A stretch of DNA of 64,000 nucleotides from Blasia pusilla (taxonomy: Eukaryota; Marchantiophyta; Marchantiopsida; Blasiales). The position numbers and the translations under genes are program-made. The stretch's first letter is position 1. The number at the start of each line of letters is the position of its first letter. The notes beneath the pieces are model-generated. The model did not search any database and was not told where the DNA came from. It saw only the letters and a program-made list of their open reading frames with translations. Of the stretch, positions 46,440 through 58,487 are shown one piece after another. The stretch lies in contig CM114274.1 in NCBI GenBank assembly GCA_050084515.1, positions 15,686,001 to 15,750,000 of the forward strand, read 5' to 3'.

Positions 46440-49038
46440 GTCAAAGCTCCTCAATCGAGCCCCAAAGCGGCACCTCTCCTCCACGGACTGATGCGGCTAC
46501 CATGACACTCCTCTCCATAGAAATTTCAAGAACGCGAGTATCCTCTCCATAGACATGTCCCTCAATCAAATCACTACACCAAGTGATGGCACTGCTAAAT
46601 GTTGCTAAGGTCGCCATCTCTTGTGGCTCTCGCTTGATCATTGGAATTGTGAATCAAACGGGTAATGAGCTAAGGTGCCCATTACCTGACTGCCATCCTG
46701 GTCTGTAGAACGTTGACTCCTCCCAGTAATCCAGGGAAAACCCCATCGGGTGTAACACTGCTCCACCCACCAAGACGTCGTAGGACTCTGCATCAGTCAC
46801 TATTGCCTTGGCTCGCACCACGGACTCATCTGTAGGATGTCCCAGGCGAATCCTCACCACAACCTCATGTTAGGTGATATACTGTGTGGTACTCGCTCCA
46901 TCCAATGATGTTTGTTTCCGGAATGGACAACGCTCCACATTGGCTCTTGTCAAGCCCAATCCTTTGAATGACGCTTATCCCAACATCAGGGATTGCATTC
47001 TTGGATCCAACAAGATGCCCTACGGACTAAAAGCTCTACCTCCATGACTCACCAACTGGGAGACCTCTCCCCGGTTATCCAGAAACACAACACCAAGAGA
47101 AGCCATGGCACGCTCTATCGTGGGTCTAGCGGGCATCTCTACCATCCTAGCAACGATAGCCTGCCATGAATCTGACATGGACAGCCCGAGCATCCGCTCC
47201 AAGGGCACGTCCATCACCTCCTCTGCAATCACCTCTAAACGTGATGTAGGAACTCCAACTCCATGCTCACATAGCGTAGCGGCCAACGGGAACACCTCGG
47301 CGGGCGTACCTCCCAATGTCATAACATTGGAAGCAAAAAAATAGCGGAGCACAATACACCATCATGGCCACCCCCAACATCGTACTCGACACATGCTCCT
47401 CTTGAGCATCAGCAATAGGAGTCGTTGCACTCGTTTCTCCCATCGTCCTCCGTGCCTGCACACCAATAACATCACCAACTCTCCAGGAACTCTGATCAGA
47501 ATCCATCGATGGGGTCCTCATCGCCTCAGAAAACGTGAAAGAAAGAGGAAGCGTGGTCTGTTTCCTAGCTTCCCCTCGCTGTGGATCCAACTCTGCGGTT
47601 GCTCCACGCGTCACAACTGCGGCGGCCTCCATTTGGGCAACCCGCACATCCAACCAAGATCCTCTATATCTCTGGCTGCTCCATATGATGTCGATGCCAC
47701 GGATCCAGCATCCGGTAACCTCAATGCCATAGCGAAAATATGCTCCTGTAGCTTTTGTATGTGAGCAGCCATCCCAGCCTCACGCTCGGCGTCTCCCTCG
47801 ACGCGTCTAGGTGGTGGGACTCTATCTCCTCCAAGGGCAACTCCACAACCTTGTCGGGCAACTCCACCACCCTGTCGGGCAACTCCAACTCCTCGTCCCC
47901 CAATGGGACCACCTGGCATGACCTCTAGGCCTACCCAGACCGGCTATTTGCTCTGGTGCCCTCTTTGGCCCTCGGTCTTGACGTAACTCAGGGTGTAAAC
48001 TGAAACACCTGGCGCGTGTGTGACCGTACCTCTGACAATACTCACACTAATAACCTCCTGGTGCAGCACCATCTCCTCCTCCATGCTGAGGCACACGTCC
48101 ATGACTCTAACGAGTGTTATCACACTGATGATGGGCTCCACCACATGACCAACAAGTTATCGTAGGCGGCGGCTGCTGCTGAGCCGTATATGAAGGCGTA
48201 GGTCTCTGTGGCACGGCCTCCCGGTATCCTCCCTGAGCTCATGGTGCCACAGTCAACCTATCTCGGAGTCCACGTTGCTGCACTAGTGGTGCAGAAAATC
48301 GTGACTCCGCTCACCCAGAACCCATGGTGGCTACGCTCTCCTCCGCCATATTGCCCTCAATGTTCTTGGCGGTCCTAAAAACATCTCTCAACGTAGGGGA
48401 GGTGTTCATAAGAAGCACTCCCTCCCGCACCCATGTCCGCAGGGTCCGGTCTAGCATGGCGTACCATGACTGGATAGCCTGAGCCTCTGTCATCCCCTGA
48501 GTGACGTTGATCAACCGGCACAAGCGAGTGTAAGCTCATGCAAACTCTCACTCGGACGCCTCTGGAAGTCGTGGATGCTCCGCAACTTCTCCGTCCGTAC
48601 CCCCTGGTAGCTCGACCTCAACTCAACGAAGAACTCAACCACCAGGTTGAACCTGGGACGAACCCGACTGGACGGTGCAACTGCTCCAATGCAAGTTACC
48701 GCTCCTAAAACATGAGTGGAAGAGGAAGTAGCCTCTCTTGACTCCTCCTCCTCATCTAGGAACGGCTCCGTCCATGACACATAATGTGGGTCATAGTAGA
48801 GTCGCCGTGTCTCAATCTCTTGGGCATATCTGTGGGAGAACTCATGGTAATCGTCCATGGGCGCACCCTCTAAATGCTGGAACATACTGTTCCATGTTGT
48901 AAACGGGTTGAACTCTCTAGAGTTTCTAGCCCACTATGAGTCACACCAACTCCTACACTCCGCAATGAAGTCGTGTAGCTCTATAGTGCCTACAGCACCC
49001 AAAAATCTACGCGGTCCTCTACCTCGATCGTCCATCTC
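46440..49038 (-). pseudogene. Second retroelement: gag and aspartic protease region
   Basis: Gag starts near 49038 (MDDRGRGPRRFLGAVGTIEL, HDFIAECRSWCDS), passes a TAG, and continues WARNSREFNPFTTWNSMFQH, LEGAPMDDYHEFSHRYAQEI (48885) and MCRLINVTQGMTEAQAIQSW (48523). A degenerate zinc-knuckle area has CWSCGGAHHQC (near 48160) and CEYCQRYGHTRQ (near 48040). A variable GVARQGGGVARQG linker and MAAHIQKLQEHIFAMALRLP follow. The protease-like part is MLRYFFASNVMTLGGTPAEV (47352) and VRAKAIVTDAESYDVLVGGA then VLHPMGFSLDYWEESTFYRP (46860-46654). The last block closes with ISMERSVMVAASVRGG near 46510. Then the sequence ends abruptly at the chromovirus LTR at 46183, so RT and the rest are missing. The clade is uncertain; it is Ty3-like by gag and protease style. 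Confidence 0.6.
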
Positions 49039-49051
49039 GTACGCCCAACTG

Positions 49052-49157
49052 GTAGGACCACTCAATGTGTATGGTGGATCTCGTGAGTAATCCCTCAATC
49101 ACTCAAACTAAACATGCGTCTCAGTGAGAGAGTGTAGGACCACTCAATGTGTATGGT
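49052..49157. repeat. 24-bp direct repeat near gag start
   Basis: The segment starting GTAGGACCACTCAATG and ending TGTATGGT occurs at 49052-49075 and again at 49134-49157. The 82-bp spacing fits a local duplication around the gag start of the second retroelement. Confidence 0.9.
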
Positions 49158-49159
49158 AC

Positions 49160-50640
49160 GGCACGGTACCCGATCATCGTCGAGTGGCTACCAATCACAA
49201 CATAACATCATGAAATGAAAACTCAAACACTATAATCCGAGGTCACCTGCCATCACTGGTTGATGACGAGACTACGATGACGTTGGCGTCCAAAACAAAG
49301 TACGTGGTGGCGGCGCAAGTCAAAGAATCAACAGTCGTCGTGGAAGATCCTCCACTCCGTAATGGCGAAAATGGCAACCAAGGGTGGACAACGGCCGAAC
49401 GCGGATCTGAGCAGCACTAGGCGGCAGCAGCCGAAAATGGACGGTGGACCGTTGACGGTGACAGTGATGGTTGACCATTGATGGTGACATTTGACCATTG
49501 ATGGCAGACTGTTGACGGTGACTATGACAGCAACAGCCGCCGTCGGCGCGGCGGCTGGTTTAGGGTTTGAACAATTTAACCTAAAAATTGCCTAACAATG
49601 AGAGTTTTGCAAGATTGACCATAACTTTTTTCTCGCAACTCCAAATTGCACACCATCTATTGCACAACGTGCACAGCTTCACGATCTACAATGGCGTCAA
49701 AAAATATTTTGAATTGGACATTCCAATAAAAATTGACAAGGACTATTGTAAAGCCCAACGTCTTTTTCTCCTACATAAAATTTGGCAGCGCTTCCGCGCT
49801 GACTTCTCCCAACGAAATTGTAAAACTTGTGAAAACACAAATCAACAAGATACATGGTGCTCCCAAGAGCATCAACATGGAGAAATTCGCCCCCATACTC
49901 AATCCCTATCAAAAATTGGGCAGCTCTTTCGCACGAAAAATCGGCAAAGGAAACATAAAAAATGAGCGACTCCGGCTCCGGTGAGCACTCCCATGAACCG
50001 CTAAATGGGGAATACGATCCCCAATGTGCAAAACCAACAAGTAACTAGTGAGCTCCCACATGAAGCTCTCTCACTCATCTCATTCTCTCTTTGTAAATCA
50101 AGGTGAAATCTCTCTCAACACCATAGCTCTCAAATTTGTGCGCTCTCACATGTCTTTCTCAATGTCAAACCAAACCCACTCTCCTAATGAGAGGCTTGGG
50201 TTACACACACAAGGCAAGCAAGACCATAGCTCCGCCGCCTCATGCCAAGAGGTTCAACAAAGAGAGAATGAGCTCTCAAGCTCTCTCTCTCCTTGAGGTA
50301 TATCCCTCCCCTCCCCCAAGCTCTCTCCATGGTAACCTATGCTCCTAAGTCACCTCCTTGGCTCTTGACCTAATGTAGGAGGTCAGGAAAAACTTATCAA
50401 ATATAGAAAGTTGACCATATACTCAAAATAGTACTTACCTAAAATAGTAAGTTCCTCAATATGGCTCCAAATGAGCCGAAATGAAGGGGAAACCTACTCT
50501 CTCAGGTTTCCCCGGCCTCGGCATGTCATCCTTGACCTCCTAAGCCTGTCCTCCACTACTCGAGAAGGCGCTCTACTAGATCTCACCGATCTATCCGAAA
50601 AGATATGACAAGGGCAATGACGGTAGTGAGTTTAACAAAG
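49160..50640 (-). other. Probable leader/LTR of second retroelement
   Basis: Upstream of the gag start. 49440-49520 contains repeated GTTGACGGTGAC and TTGACCATTGATGG phrases. The rest shows no coding motif; frames at 49588-49984 on both strands overlap and are not convincing. LTR borders were not found because no second LTR copy is visible. Confidence 0.3.
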
Positions 50641-50689
50641 AGGGAAATGATCCTTGCAACATGATAGTAGAGACCAGAGCAAAGCTTCA

Positions 50690-52430
50690 ATCATCTTCTG
50701 CAATAGCATAACCACTGGGACAAGTCGGGAGCACATGAGAAGCAAGAGAGCTGCAATGTAGAAGAGAAAAATTCAAGAGATGGAGCAGTAAGAAATTGGA
50801 CGAGTTGACTTGTAAAAAATCAAAGAGGAAAACGAAGAGCTCTAATGTAGAGCAAAAGAAATCAACAGCAGCCAAAAACGAGGAGTGTTGCAATTTAGAA
50901 GGAAGAAGCAAGGCAATATCTAGACTTCCTCCACAACGTTAAAGCTACACCAAACACATTGAGGAAAATTAGAAGGAGGAAAAGGTTGTGGGATTTGCAT
51001 TGTAAAACACAAGAGGCGAGTGCAGAGAAAACCGGGAGTGGCCAAAAATTGAGAGGACTAGAATTTAGATGAGAGGAGGGGTCGGACTCTGAACTCCCTC
51101 TGCGACATCGTTCCTTGTAGTTCAGGTCTCCATGTTGCTTCAACATGCATTAAGCTCAACAGAACAGAAGTATGTTTGATCATGATTAGAGAGTGCAACG
51201 ACGTAAGTTATTACAAGTAACTAGATTTCTCGTTAACATAATAACATTCACTCTTATTCTTGGTGATTGAGTCTGTGTAGCAAGTTGGCCTAAGATTTTC
51301 GTTGTGTAATCATCACTTGATGAGAAAATCTAATATCGACGGAAGAGTCAGAAAAAACGCAATAAGAATCAACAGAGCTGCAATGCGAAGATAAAAACCA
51401 AGGCGCACACTACATTCCTACATAAGAGCAAAGACACAATGAGTAACAAGTGAAGTTTGGGAGAGTTGCAACAAAGAACTGCAGAGGGAGGAAGAGTAGG
51501 AAAAATCGAGGGCATCTCAAAATCTAAGAAGCTGCAATATAAGATATAATTCACAACGCACTCTGAACTGTTGTTGCGGCAACCAAGGTGCAAGGAATTG
51601 ACACAAATGGGGACTAGGCAGAAATTGGGGGAGGAAAAGTGAGAGGAAAAAGTACTTACTAGACAGGAGAAAAAACCACAAAGTTCCTCCGCGGCAGCAA
51701 TACCAATCAAGGCACTGGTAGCAATGAGAGGAAGATTGAGACATGCAACAAAGGACTTAAGAGAAAAGATCAGGGAAAACCGATCCAACCAAAATGTGCA
51801 GCAAAAACATACAAAGAGAATAGCAAGAGGAATCGAGAGGAACGGCAAGATCAAAGCTGCAACATAGAACATACCAAAACGCACTCTAGGCTTTGACTGC
51901 GGCAACAAAGGTGCAAGGTATCGAAATTGATTGGGACTAGGAAAAAATTAGGTGTGCGGAAAAGGGCAGCGAGGCCGCAAGGTATGGGAATGTATCAAGA
52001 CTAGACTGAAATAAGGTCGTCCACAACGAAGGCAGATAAAGAAATTGGGAGCATGCAAAGGCAAAACAAGAACATGCACAACTATAATGTAGAAGATAAT
52101 GAAAGAGTTGCAGCTAAAAATTGCAGACAGAACAGCATGAGGAACCAAGAGCAACAAAAAAAATCAAAGCTACAACGTATAACATATCAGAATGCACTCT
52201 AGACTTTAACTGCGGTGCCGAAGGTGCAAGGTATCAAAAAAGATTCAGACCAAGCAGAAAATAGGTGTGAGGCAAAGGACAGCAAGGCTACAATTGGTAT
52301 TGGAATAAATCAAGCCTAGACCGAAATGAGGTCCGCAGCGAAGGCAGTAGAAGAAACCGAGAGCATGCAAAGGCGAAACTAAAGAGTTGAGGAAAATTAG
52401 GAGAACAAAGTCCCTTGTAGAGAGCACGAA
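50690..52430. repeat. Degenerate tandem repeat, about 320-bp period
   Basis: Diverged units recur with AAAGCTGCAACATAGAACAT at about 51856 and AAAGCTACAACGTATAACAT at about 52167. A related AAGCTGCAATATAAGATATA is near 51530. Each is followed by CGCACTCT, TGCGGC.AC.AAGGTGCAAGG and GGGACTAGG.A.AAATT. Older copies appear near 50740 and 51060. The hydrophobic 179-codon minus frame at 51369-51908 and its neighbours are products of this array. Confidence 0.75.
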
Positions 52431-52439
52431 AGAAGACCT

Positions 52440-53450
52440 ACCATCTTAGTTCGGGGAGTTTTTTCATGGGACCCAGTACAGTACCGGGAATGGTAAATCG
52501 GGAACGGAAATTCCGGTTTTTGAACCGGCTTTCAGATACGAAATACAAAGAGCGTCCTCAAATCCAACCGGTTTTTCGTAGGCCGCTTTAAAATTAATCG
52601 GAAATTCCGGTTTTTGAACTGGCAGTAGAGGGAGGAGGCTACAAAAGCCAAGCGCAATTGCTAGGAAATCGCACCATGCCACGTAGGAAGGTTTTCCAAA
52701 TGGATGCTTTCAGCATTGAGAATGCAAAATAGGGACGTGGAGCCGCCAACGGCCAACATTAACACTGAATGGAAATTGTAGAGGCTCTAATTAAAAGAAG
52801 ATAGTAAGGTCTTAAGAACGTAAAAAATGCATAAAGAAATTCGAAAATTCATCATAAGTTGATTAGGTTGAAAAAAATGGACGGCAAATATTAGTGGTTA
52901 GATATAGTGGTTGATGAGACTTGAATCGATGGATGATGAAGTAAACGAGCATCACTCATTTATGCACCATGTATCCACTTCAATATAATTTTAGTGCACG
53001 TTGTAATGTTACCAAAATATATTATCAAAAATAACTAGTGAGCATGGAGAAAGAAGGACTACCATAAAGGGCAAGTTAATAATTCACGACAGAATTACTT
53101 TCAATTCATTATGTCCTTTAATACCATAGATCCATATAGAAATTCCATTTAGACCGATCAAACTCATATTTTTACTTATTCTCAAAAGAAAGTAGTGAGC
53201 AACTTAATGATTCTCCAAGGAATTACTCTCAATAAATTATCTCCTTTAATACCATAGATCCATATAGAAATGCCATATAGACCAATCAAATTTTATTTTT
53301 TTACTCGTCTATGAAAGAGGGGGAACGCATGAATGAAGAGTTTGATTATTACATCCTAATTCGTGACATTCCCCTCGCAACTATTCATCCTCATGATAGG
53401 TCATGGAGTGTGAGAGTCGAGTTAGGCAAGGAGGGACACCTGGGCGAAAG
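52440..53450. other. Unassigned AT-rich DNA
   Basis: A GGAAATTCCGGTTTTTGAAC-like phrase occurs twice, near 52504 and 52600. Around 53095-53170 and 53222-53290 a block with ATTACT.TCAAT, TTATGTCCTTTAATACCATA or close variants, and AGATCCATATAGAAAT is repeated in tandem, period about 125 bp. No gene. Confidence 0.5.
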
Positions 53451-53464
53451 CAAGTACCTCAACA

Positions 53465-53526
53465 GGATTCGAACACACGACATGATGTTTAGCAAGTGTA
53501 AGAGTTTCCCATTGTGCTATAGTCTC
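53465..53526 (-). repeat. tRNA-derived SINE-like head
   Basis: On the minus strand TAGCACAATGGG (A box, 53519-53508) and TGTTCGAATCC (B box, 53475-53465) are separated by about 32 nt, the normal tRNA spacing. The acceptor and T stems do not pair well, so it is not a working tRNA. It is probably the RNA polymerase III promoter of a SINE or a decayed tRNA. The body would extend to the left; its end was not found. Confidence 0.5.
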
Positions 53527-53539
53527 ATGCACACTAGTA

Positions 53540-54399
53540 AGGGGAACATAAAAATTGTACTCTTATTTCACAAGAGAATTTCGGGGAGGGATCAAGGTTA
53601 ACTAACTCAACTTCAGGTTAGAATACTTGAGGGTGAGTAGGCCTAAAGGGCATTCCAAACATGAGAATCAAACAATAATATATAAAAATATTATGTAGTA
53701 TTAAGAGATAAAATTGTTGTTTGTTAGGATATTTAAATTTATATTATTATAGGAGGACAGGTTCTTGATTTGCAAAAAAAATTCATTGACATATGGTACT
53801 AGCATAGGGCAACAAGAAAATATTTTGATATGACAATAAATTAGAAAGAAATTAATTTTTGGGGAATATGATTATTGATTATGTGTTATGCACATACTAC
53901 ACACTAGTAAAATGTATAAATAATATTTTCAAGCTAGTTAATGTTCTAGCATTTTGAAACAAATACTTGAATATAATAATAAAAGGCCCTTTCCAAAGTG
54001 AAAATCAACCATCTACCATATAAATCCATTGATTTATCGTGTACATACGTGGATTGAATAATTGAATCGAGACCCTTATGCACAAATGTATTGAATTCCA
54101 AAGCAAAGATATTTGTTGAAAATCGAGATTATTACTAAAAGCATATATTATGATTATGATTCGGGAGGTAGGGGATATTAGGGCCTAGAGGAGTCTTTTG
54201 TAAAAACATTTTGGAGATCATTGTGATGTGTTGTTATTTTATGAGTGACGTTTGTGTAAAGGCCATCCTTCTCTTGTGTGTTTGGTGGCACCGTGTGTTG
54301 CCTCCATGTAGTGGTCCACTTTGAGCCTATGAGGTTCAAAGAGGGTACCATTAGAGAGAATATCCTCTATGATGGGTTTTTTTTCATTATCCATGCATA
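53540..54399. other. AT-rich, no gene seen
   Basis: AT-rich sequence without coding or repeat signatures that I recognise. Confidence 0.4.
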
Positions 54400-54589
54400 T
54401 CTATATTATTAAAAGAGGACCGGGTTTGAGGAACCCTTCCTCTACTGTTGAGATGTATATCTGGCCTCCTCCCATATTGACACGTGTAATTTTTAAGCTA
54501 ACAAGAGGAGCTAATAGGTAATAGATTTAACGGACATGTTTCCCACACGGTTAATTTTTTACCCGTGCATAGCATGGATAGGATGCTAG
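54400..54589 (+). mobile_element. Non-autonomous Helitron, 190 bp
   Basis: Starts TCTATATTATTAAAAGAGGA after an A and ends GGATGCTAG before a T. Eight bases before CTAG lies a CCGTGC-ATA-GCATGG hairpin with one G-T pair. These are the classic Helitron ends with insertion between A and T. It has no coding capacity. A second Helitron-like 3' end follows at 54746. Confidence 0.75.
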
Positions 54590-54726
54590 TGCTCTTTTAT
54601 TAAAATGTTTCACATGCTACAGGCAGCAAGGAAAAGAATTGAATTTGTGTGTAGCATCATTCGTCCCTTTCCTTCACGGGCTACACACTAGAAAAACTCT
54701 TCATACACTTTTGTATTTCTCATGCA

Positions 54727-54746
54727 TCGCATGAGCACCTTACTAG
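54727..54746 (+). mobile_element. Second Helitron 3' end
   Basis: A perfect stem CTCATGC-ATC-GCATGAG (54719-54735) is followed by CACCTTACTAG ending at 54746, then T. No separate 5' TC end was found between 54590 and here, so it may be an alternative terminator for the element starting at 54400 or the remnant of another copy. Confidence 0.55.
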
Positions 54747-54749
54747 TGT

Positions 54750-55234
54750 TAGTTGAAGGAGAATACATTTGGTGCTTTAGATTGATAGTTATTTTTTGTT
54801 AGATTAGTAATCTATGCACACAAGTTACCATGGAATTTCTCAAGGGAAATATATCTTTGAGGAAGCTTATTTATGTAGCCAACCACCATGATTTAAGAAG
54901 GCTCAATAGGCTTGTTACTTTTAAATGAAGAGAATGCATTTTCAATACTACAACATGGCCTCGTTACAATGTATCATGGATCCTAAACGGATTATAATAA
55001 GAGTCGCATTACAAGAAGAGCACAATGTGTGAAATTAATTTTAAGAATGTATGAGCATATTCATGGTAGGACGAGGTTCAAAGATCCCAAGTACTTTAGC
55101 AAATCCCAACTCAAAAATGGAAAGAAGAACAACTTAAGTTTTGGAGTCCAATAACTTTCTTGCTGCCCACTTGTCACATGTCAAGCAAAGAGGTGTTTGC
55201 AAATGAAAAAGACACTCTCCATTAATAATATAGA
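54750..55234 (-). repeat. Helitron 5'-end-like sequence at 55234
   Basis: On the minus strand TC at 55234, preceded by A, begins TCTATATTATTAATGGAGAG. It is the same start as the elements at 37393 and 54400, followed by a GACATGTGACAAG block like the TTGACATTTGTC of the 37-kb copy. Its 3' end was not identified, so the left border is nominal. Confidence 0.4.
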
Positions 55235-55849
55235 TTAGGTTAAGACTAGCCTAAGGTTGCTCTCTTGTTGAGGATAACATATATGAATTATATTAGCTTA
55301 CATACATTATATGAGCTAATATAATATATAACTTAGTTGAGTTTGTTTTTGTGAAGGGTTAGGTTTAGTTATTGATTTGATAACTTCCTCTCTATTCAAT
55401 TGCCTATGTATTGTAGTTCGCATTTGTTATTTCCTTGCGGGGTTAGAGCTCGGATGTTGACTTTTTTTTGTATTTGATGTATTGCCCTTTCTATGTCATG
55501 AATAGTTTATGAAATTGATTGCTTATGTTTCTACACAATGCACGACAAAAACTAGGTTTAGAGTTAAATTACCTCGTATAACTAATTTCAAAATTTCTCA
55601 AATGTTTTTAATTAATTTCAAATTATAATTACTTTTTTATTCTTGCAAAATGAAAGTGCACTCTTCAAACATGTGTGTATGTATTAAATAAAAATAAATA
55701 TTTCGTTCCAGTCCAATTTTTTATACAGCGATAATAAACTATGTATCTGAAATTTTAAAACTTTTTGTTTTCCCATATTCATATATTTGTCATTCTAATT
55801 CTTCCTAACTAAACATTCATGCACTAGTTCTACAAGTGCCTCTGTTGTC

Positions 55850-57960
55850 GTATCGTTCGTACCGGCGCTTACTGTGAGTCCGCTTAAGATTCCGGTACGT
55901 GAGGTCCGCAGATGAGTATCTATCTACACGAGGTTGAAGCGATCGCACGCATATCAGTGACCCACTGGGGAAGCCATGTTCTTGCGCGCCGAGCCGCAGT
56001 CCATATTCCTCTATGGGTGCTAGCCAGCCAACTGTGCGGCGCGCATTCGCGGGCTTCAGTTGGATCTGTGTTTGGGCCCATTGCCGAAGCGCACAGTAGG
56101 AGCGACCCTACCTGGGATAAGAGCAAGAAGCCTTCCGCCGGCGAAGAGGGGAGAATGGTATGCACCCTGGGAAGACAGGTGGCTAGGTGCACGTATTCGT
56201 CTCCCAAGGAGGGGGCTACGGCGTCGTTCGTTGCCGTGATCACGTGTCCGGAAGCGCCTTCTCCTCGTTTTCGATCACCTGCCACTGTTGTAAATTTTCT
56301 TTCGCTTGCTTGTCCGGTCGCCGTTGTTCGCCTTCGACTTCGACGCGTGGATGGGGGGAGGGACTGTGAGGAGAAAGGATGTCACTTAATTATGAAACTG
56401 AAGAACGTTATTCGTTCGACTACCGCTACTTGGAACTGTTCATCGCACAATTGGTAAGATTATGTATTTTGCTCGCTTGTTTATTTTTCCCAACAAAGAG
56501 TTCCAAATTCAAAAGCGAGACACGTAATGAGGATCAAGAAGACCCGTCCCCTTTGAACTAAAAATAAAACGATCTGCCCGAGTGTCGTGTCAATCACTGT
56601 AACAAACCTTAGTAGAATGCAAAACTGAAAAGATGTCCTCCTATTATAAGAGAGAATCCTGAGGCTTTTGCTATGCTTCTGGGTACACTGCATGGTGAAT
56701 GGGAAGGGACTTCACTGTGGAGCGATGAGTCCCACGACCCTTTAGAGAAGATTTCCTGGCTGCCGGTTTGGTAGAAGATGTTCACGGATATCTCAAAAGA
56801 ACGGTTGAATCCTGGATCAGAGTCGATTACTCGGATGCGAGGCTCACGCGCGCTGCACTGGGGTGCAAAGATCCACAGTCGAAAGTACGAAGAGCAAGAT
56901 AGTAGGTGAGCTTTCACGATATCCGCATGCACAGGTCTTCAGTCGCTCATGTCGAGCGAGCAACTTCCCATTGATTGGCATGTCAGCAGAAGCTGCAGAA
57001 CTATCGATTTCAAAGAGTTGAAGAGGCAGACGATGACACCATCTCCTCTCCACCACAAGTGTCGACAGGGAGTCTCGTTAATAACAATACACCCAGAAAT
57101 TGCGAATATGAAAGCGGTCCTCTGCAAAGTCGGCAGTGACCAATCATTCCATGACACACGCACAATCCAAGACTCTTGCAATCGATCCATCCGTTTCTTC
57201 ACAACTCATGGTACCAATCGCAGTACACAGAGAACTCGGAGCCTCGTCATCTCTCACAGTCACTTATTGACCTCAAACACCGATCACGGGCATAATTGAT
57301 TTCACGTTCTCCTGCGACCCTCATTATTACTCCGACCCAATCCCAACGACTCCTGGAGCAGCTGAAAATTCTGAATCTCACAATGAATACGAACGCATCC
57401 GCAATTCCGCTCTGTAGAAATCGCCCTTCACAAGCTTCATTCAGCACCTGCTCCAAGTACAACAGAGGCGGCTCAGACATGGACGGGGAGGAACTGGGAG
57501 AAGCGGTCACGTTTATGTGTTGCGCAAGTCGCAGAGGGAGATTCTTCCTGGCTTCCGGTTAACTGCCGACGGGTTGGTTAACCTGGGTAACGCCAGGCTC
57601 ACTAACCGGCCGTCGGTGGCACGGTGCATTGTCCAATGGCCGGGGAGAACCGGAGCCACGTGTTGACCTGACCGAATAAGAATTACCGTTACTCGGGAAC
57701 TATCCATAAATACCACCAGCCGGTATGCATACCGGGAAAGTACTGCTTCCGGGCAGGAAAAGTCCCCGGACGTCGGTATGGTGGTGCGGTGAATCCAGAC
57801 GGACCTCGTCGTCTAGTTAAGGTAACTGAGCTGACGCGGAGATGAGTTAGCTGGTCCAGAAGTCCAAGTCTTGCATCGTGACACATGCCATTTGACTGTA
57901 TGTCCCGTCATTGGGTAAGGTTTGTCGCAAGTGTCGCAGCGACGCAGGACTTTCTCGCGT
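55850..57960. other. GC-richer island, no gene assigned
   Basis: GC content is clearly above the neighbours, and long overlapping frames exist on both strands (for example 55912-56457 plus, 55920-56285 minus, 56949-57299 plus, 57247-57510 minus). None shows a family motif. Features include a perfect 16-bp palindrome CCGGTATGCATACCGG at 57720-57735, a CACGTG G-box near 57658 and an imperfect inverted pair near 57565-57625. It could be a gene-derived segment, promoter or retroelement LTR. Confidence 0.35.
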
Positions 57961-58487
57961 CTTAGTCTATTATTGGTGGAGCATAGAAGATTCGTGTAAT
58001 TATCTTCGTTATAATGAGTCTCAAAATGAATCTAGAATTTTTTTACAGAAAATTGTAATACTTAAAGTCGAGATAAATTAAGGGTTGACCCAATTGCAGC
58101 AAAAGTGTAATGTGTTATTTATGGCATAAGGTGCCTCGATCCACACATAAACAATTCATAACTAACTTTTATATATATATTGAGTAGTATTAAAAAAAAA
58201 TTTTAAATCTTAGTAAATGAGAGAAGAAATTTTATGCCCTGGTTTTCATAAGCATTTTTATTGAGGTTCATTATCAATTTGGTTTTATATATGAACATAT
58301 AATTTGTGTTACACATAAAAACTATGCTATTGAAAATTTTAATATTGTATAATTAAATTTATATGTAAAATATGTTTTTCATTTTCGAAGTGTGATATTC
58401 ATATATTTTGATATTTGTATGAATATTTTATAATAATGAAATTCATAATAATTGATTGTTATTTTTGTAGAAGGATAGGATTACAAG

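Noticed and set aside
51369-51908. 179-codon hydrophobic minus-strand frame resembling a membrane protein
   Set aside because: It lies across degenerate ~320-bp tandem repeats whose A/G-rich strand makes the complement rich in F, L, C and S codons.
50690-52430. CRISPR-like array
   Set aside because: Units are long, diverged and lack constant short repeats with unique spacers; the genome is a plant.
53465-53526. Functional tRNA gene
   Set aside because: A and B boxes are good, but the acceptor and T stems do not pair.
55912-56457. 181-codon plus frame
   Set aside because: Overlaps a 121-codon minus frame in GC-rich DNA, with no recognisable motif on either strand; kept only as part of an unassigned island.
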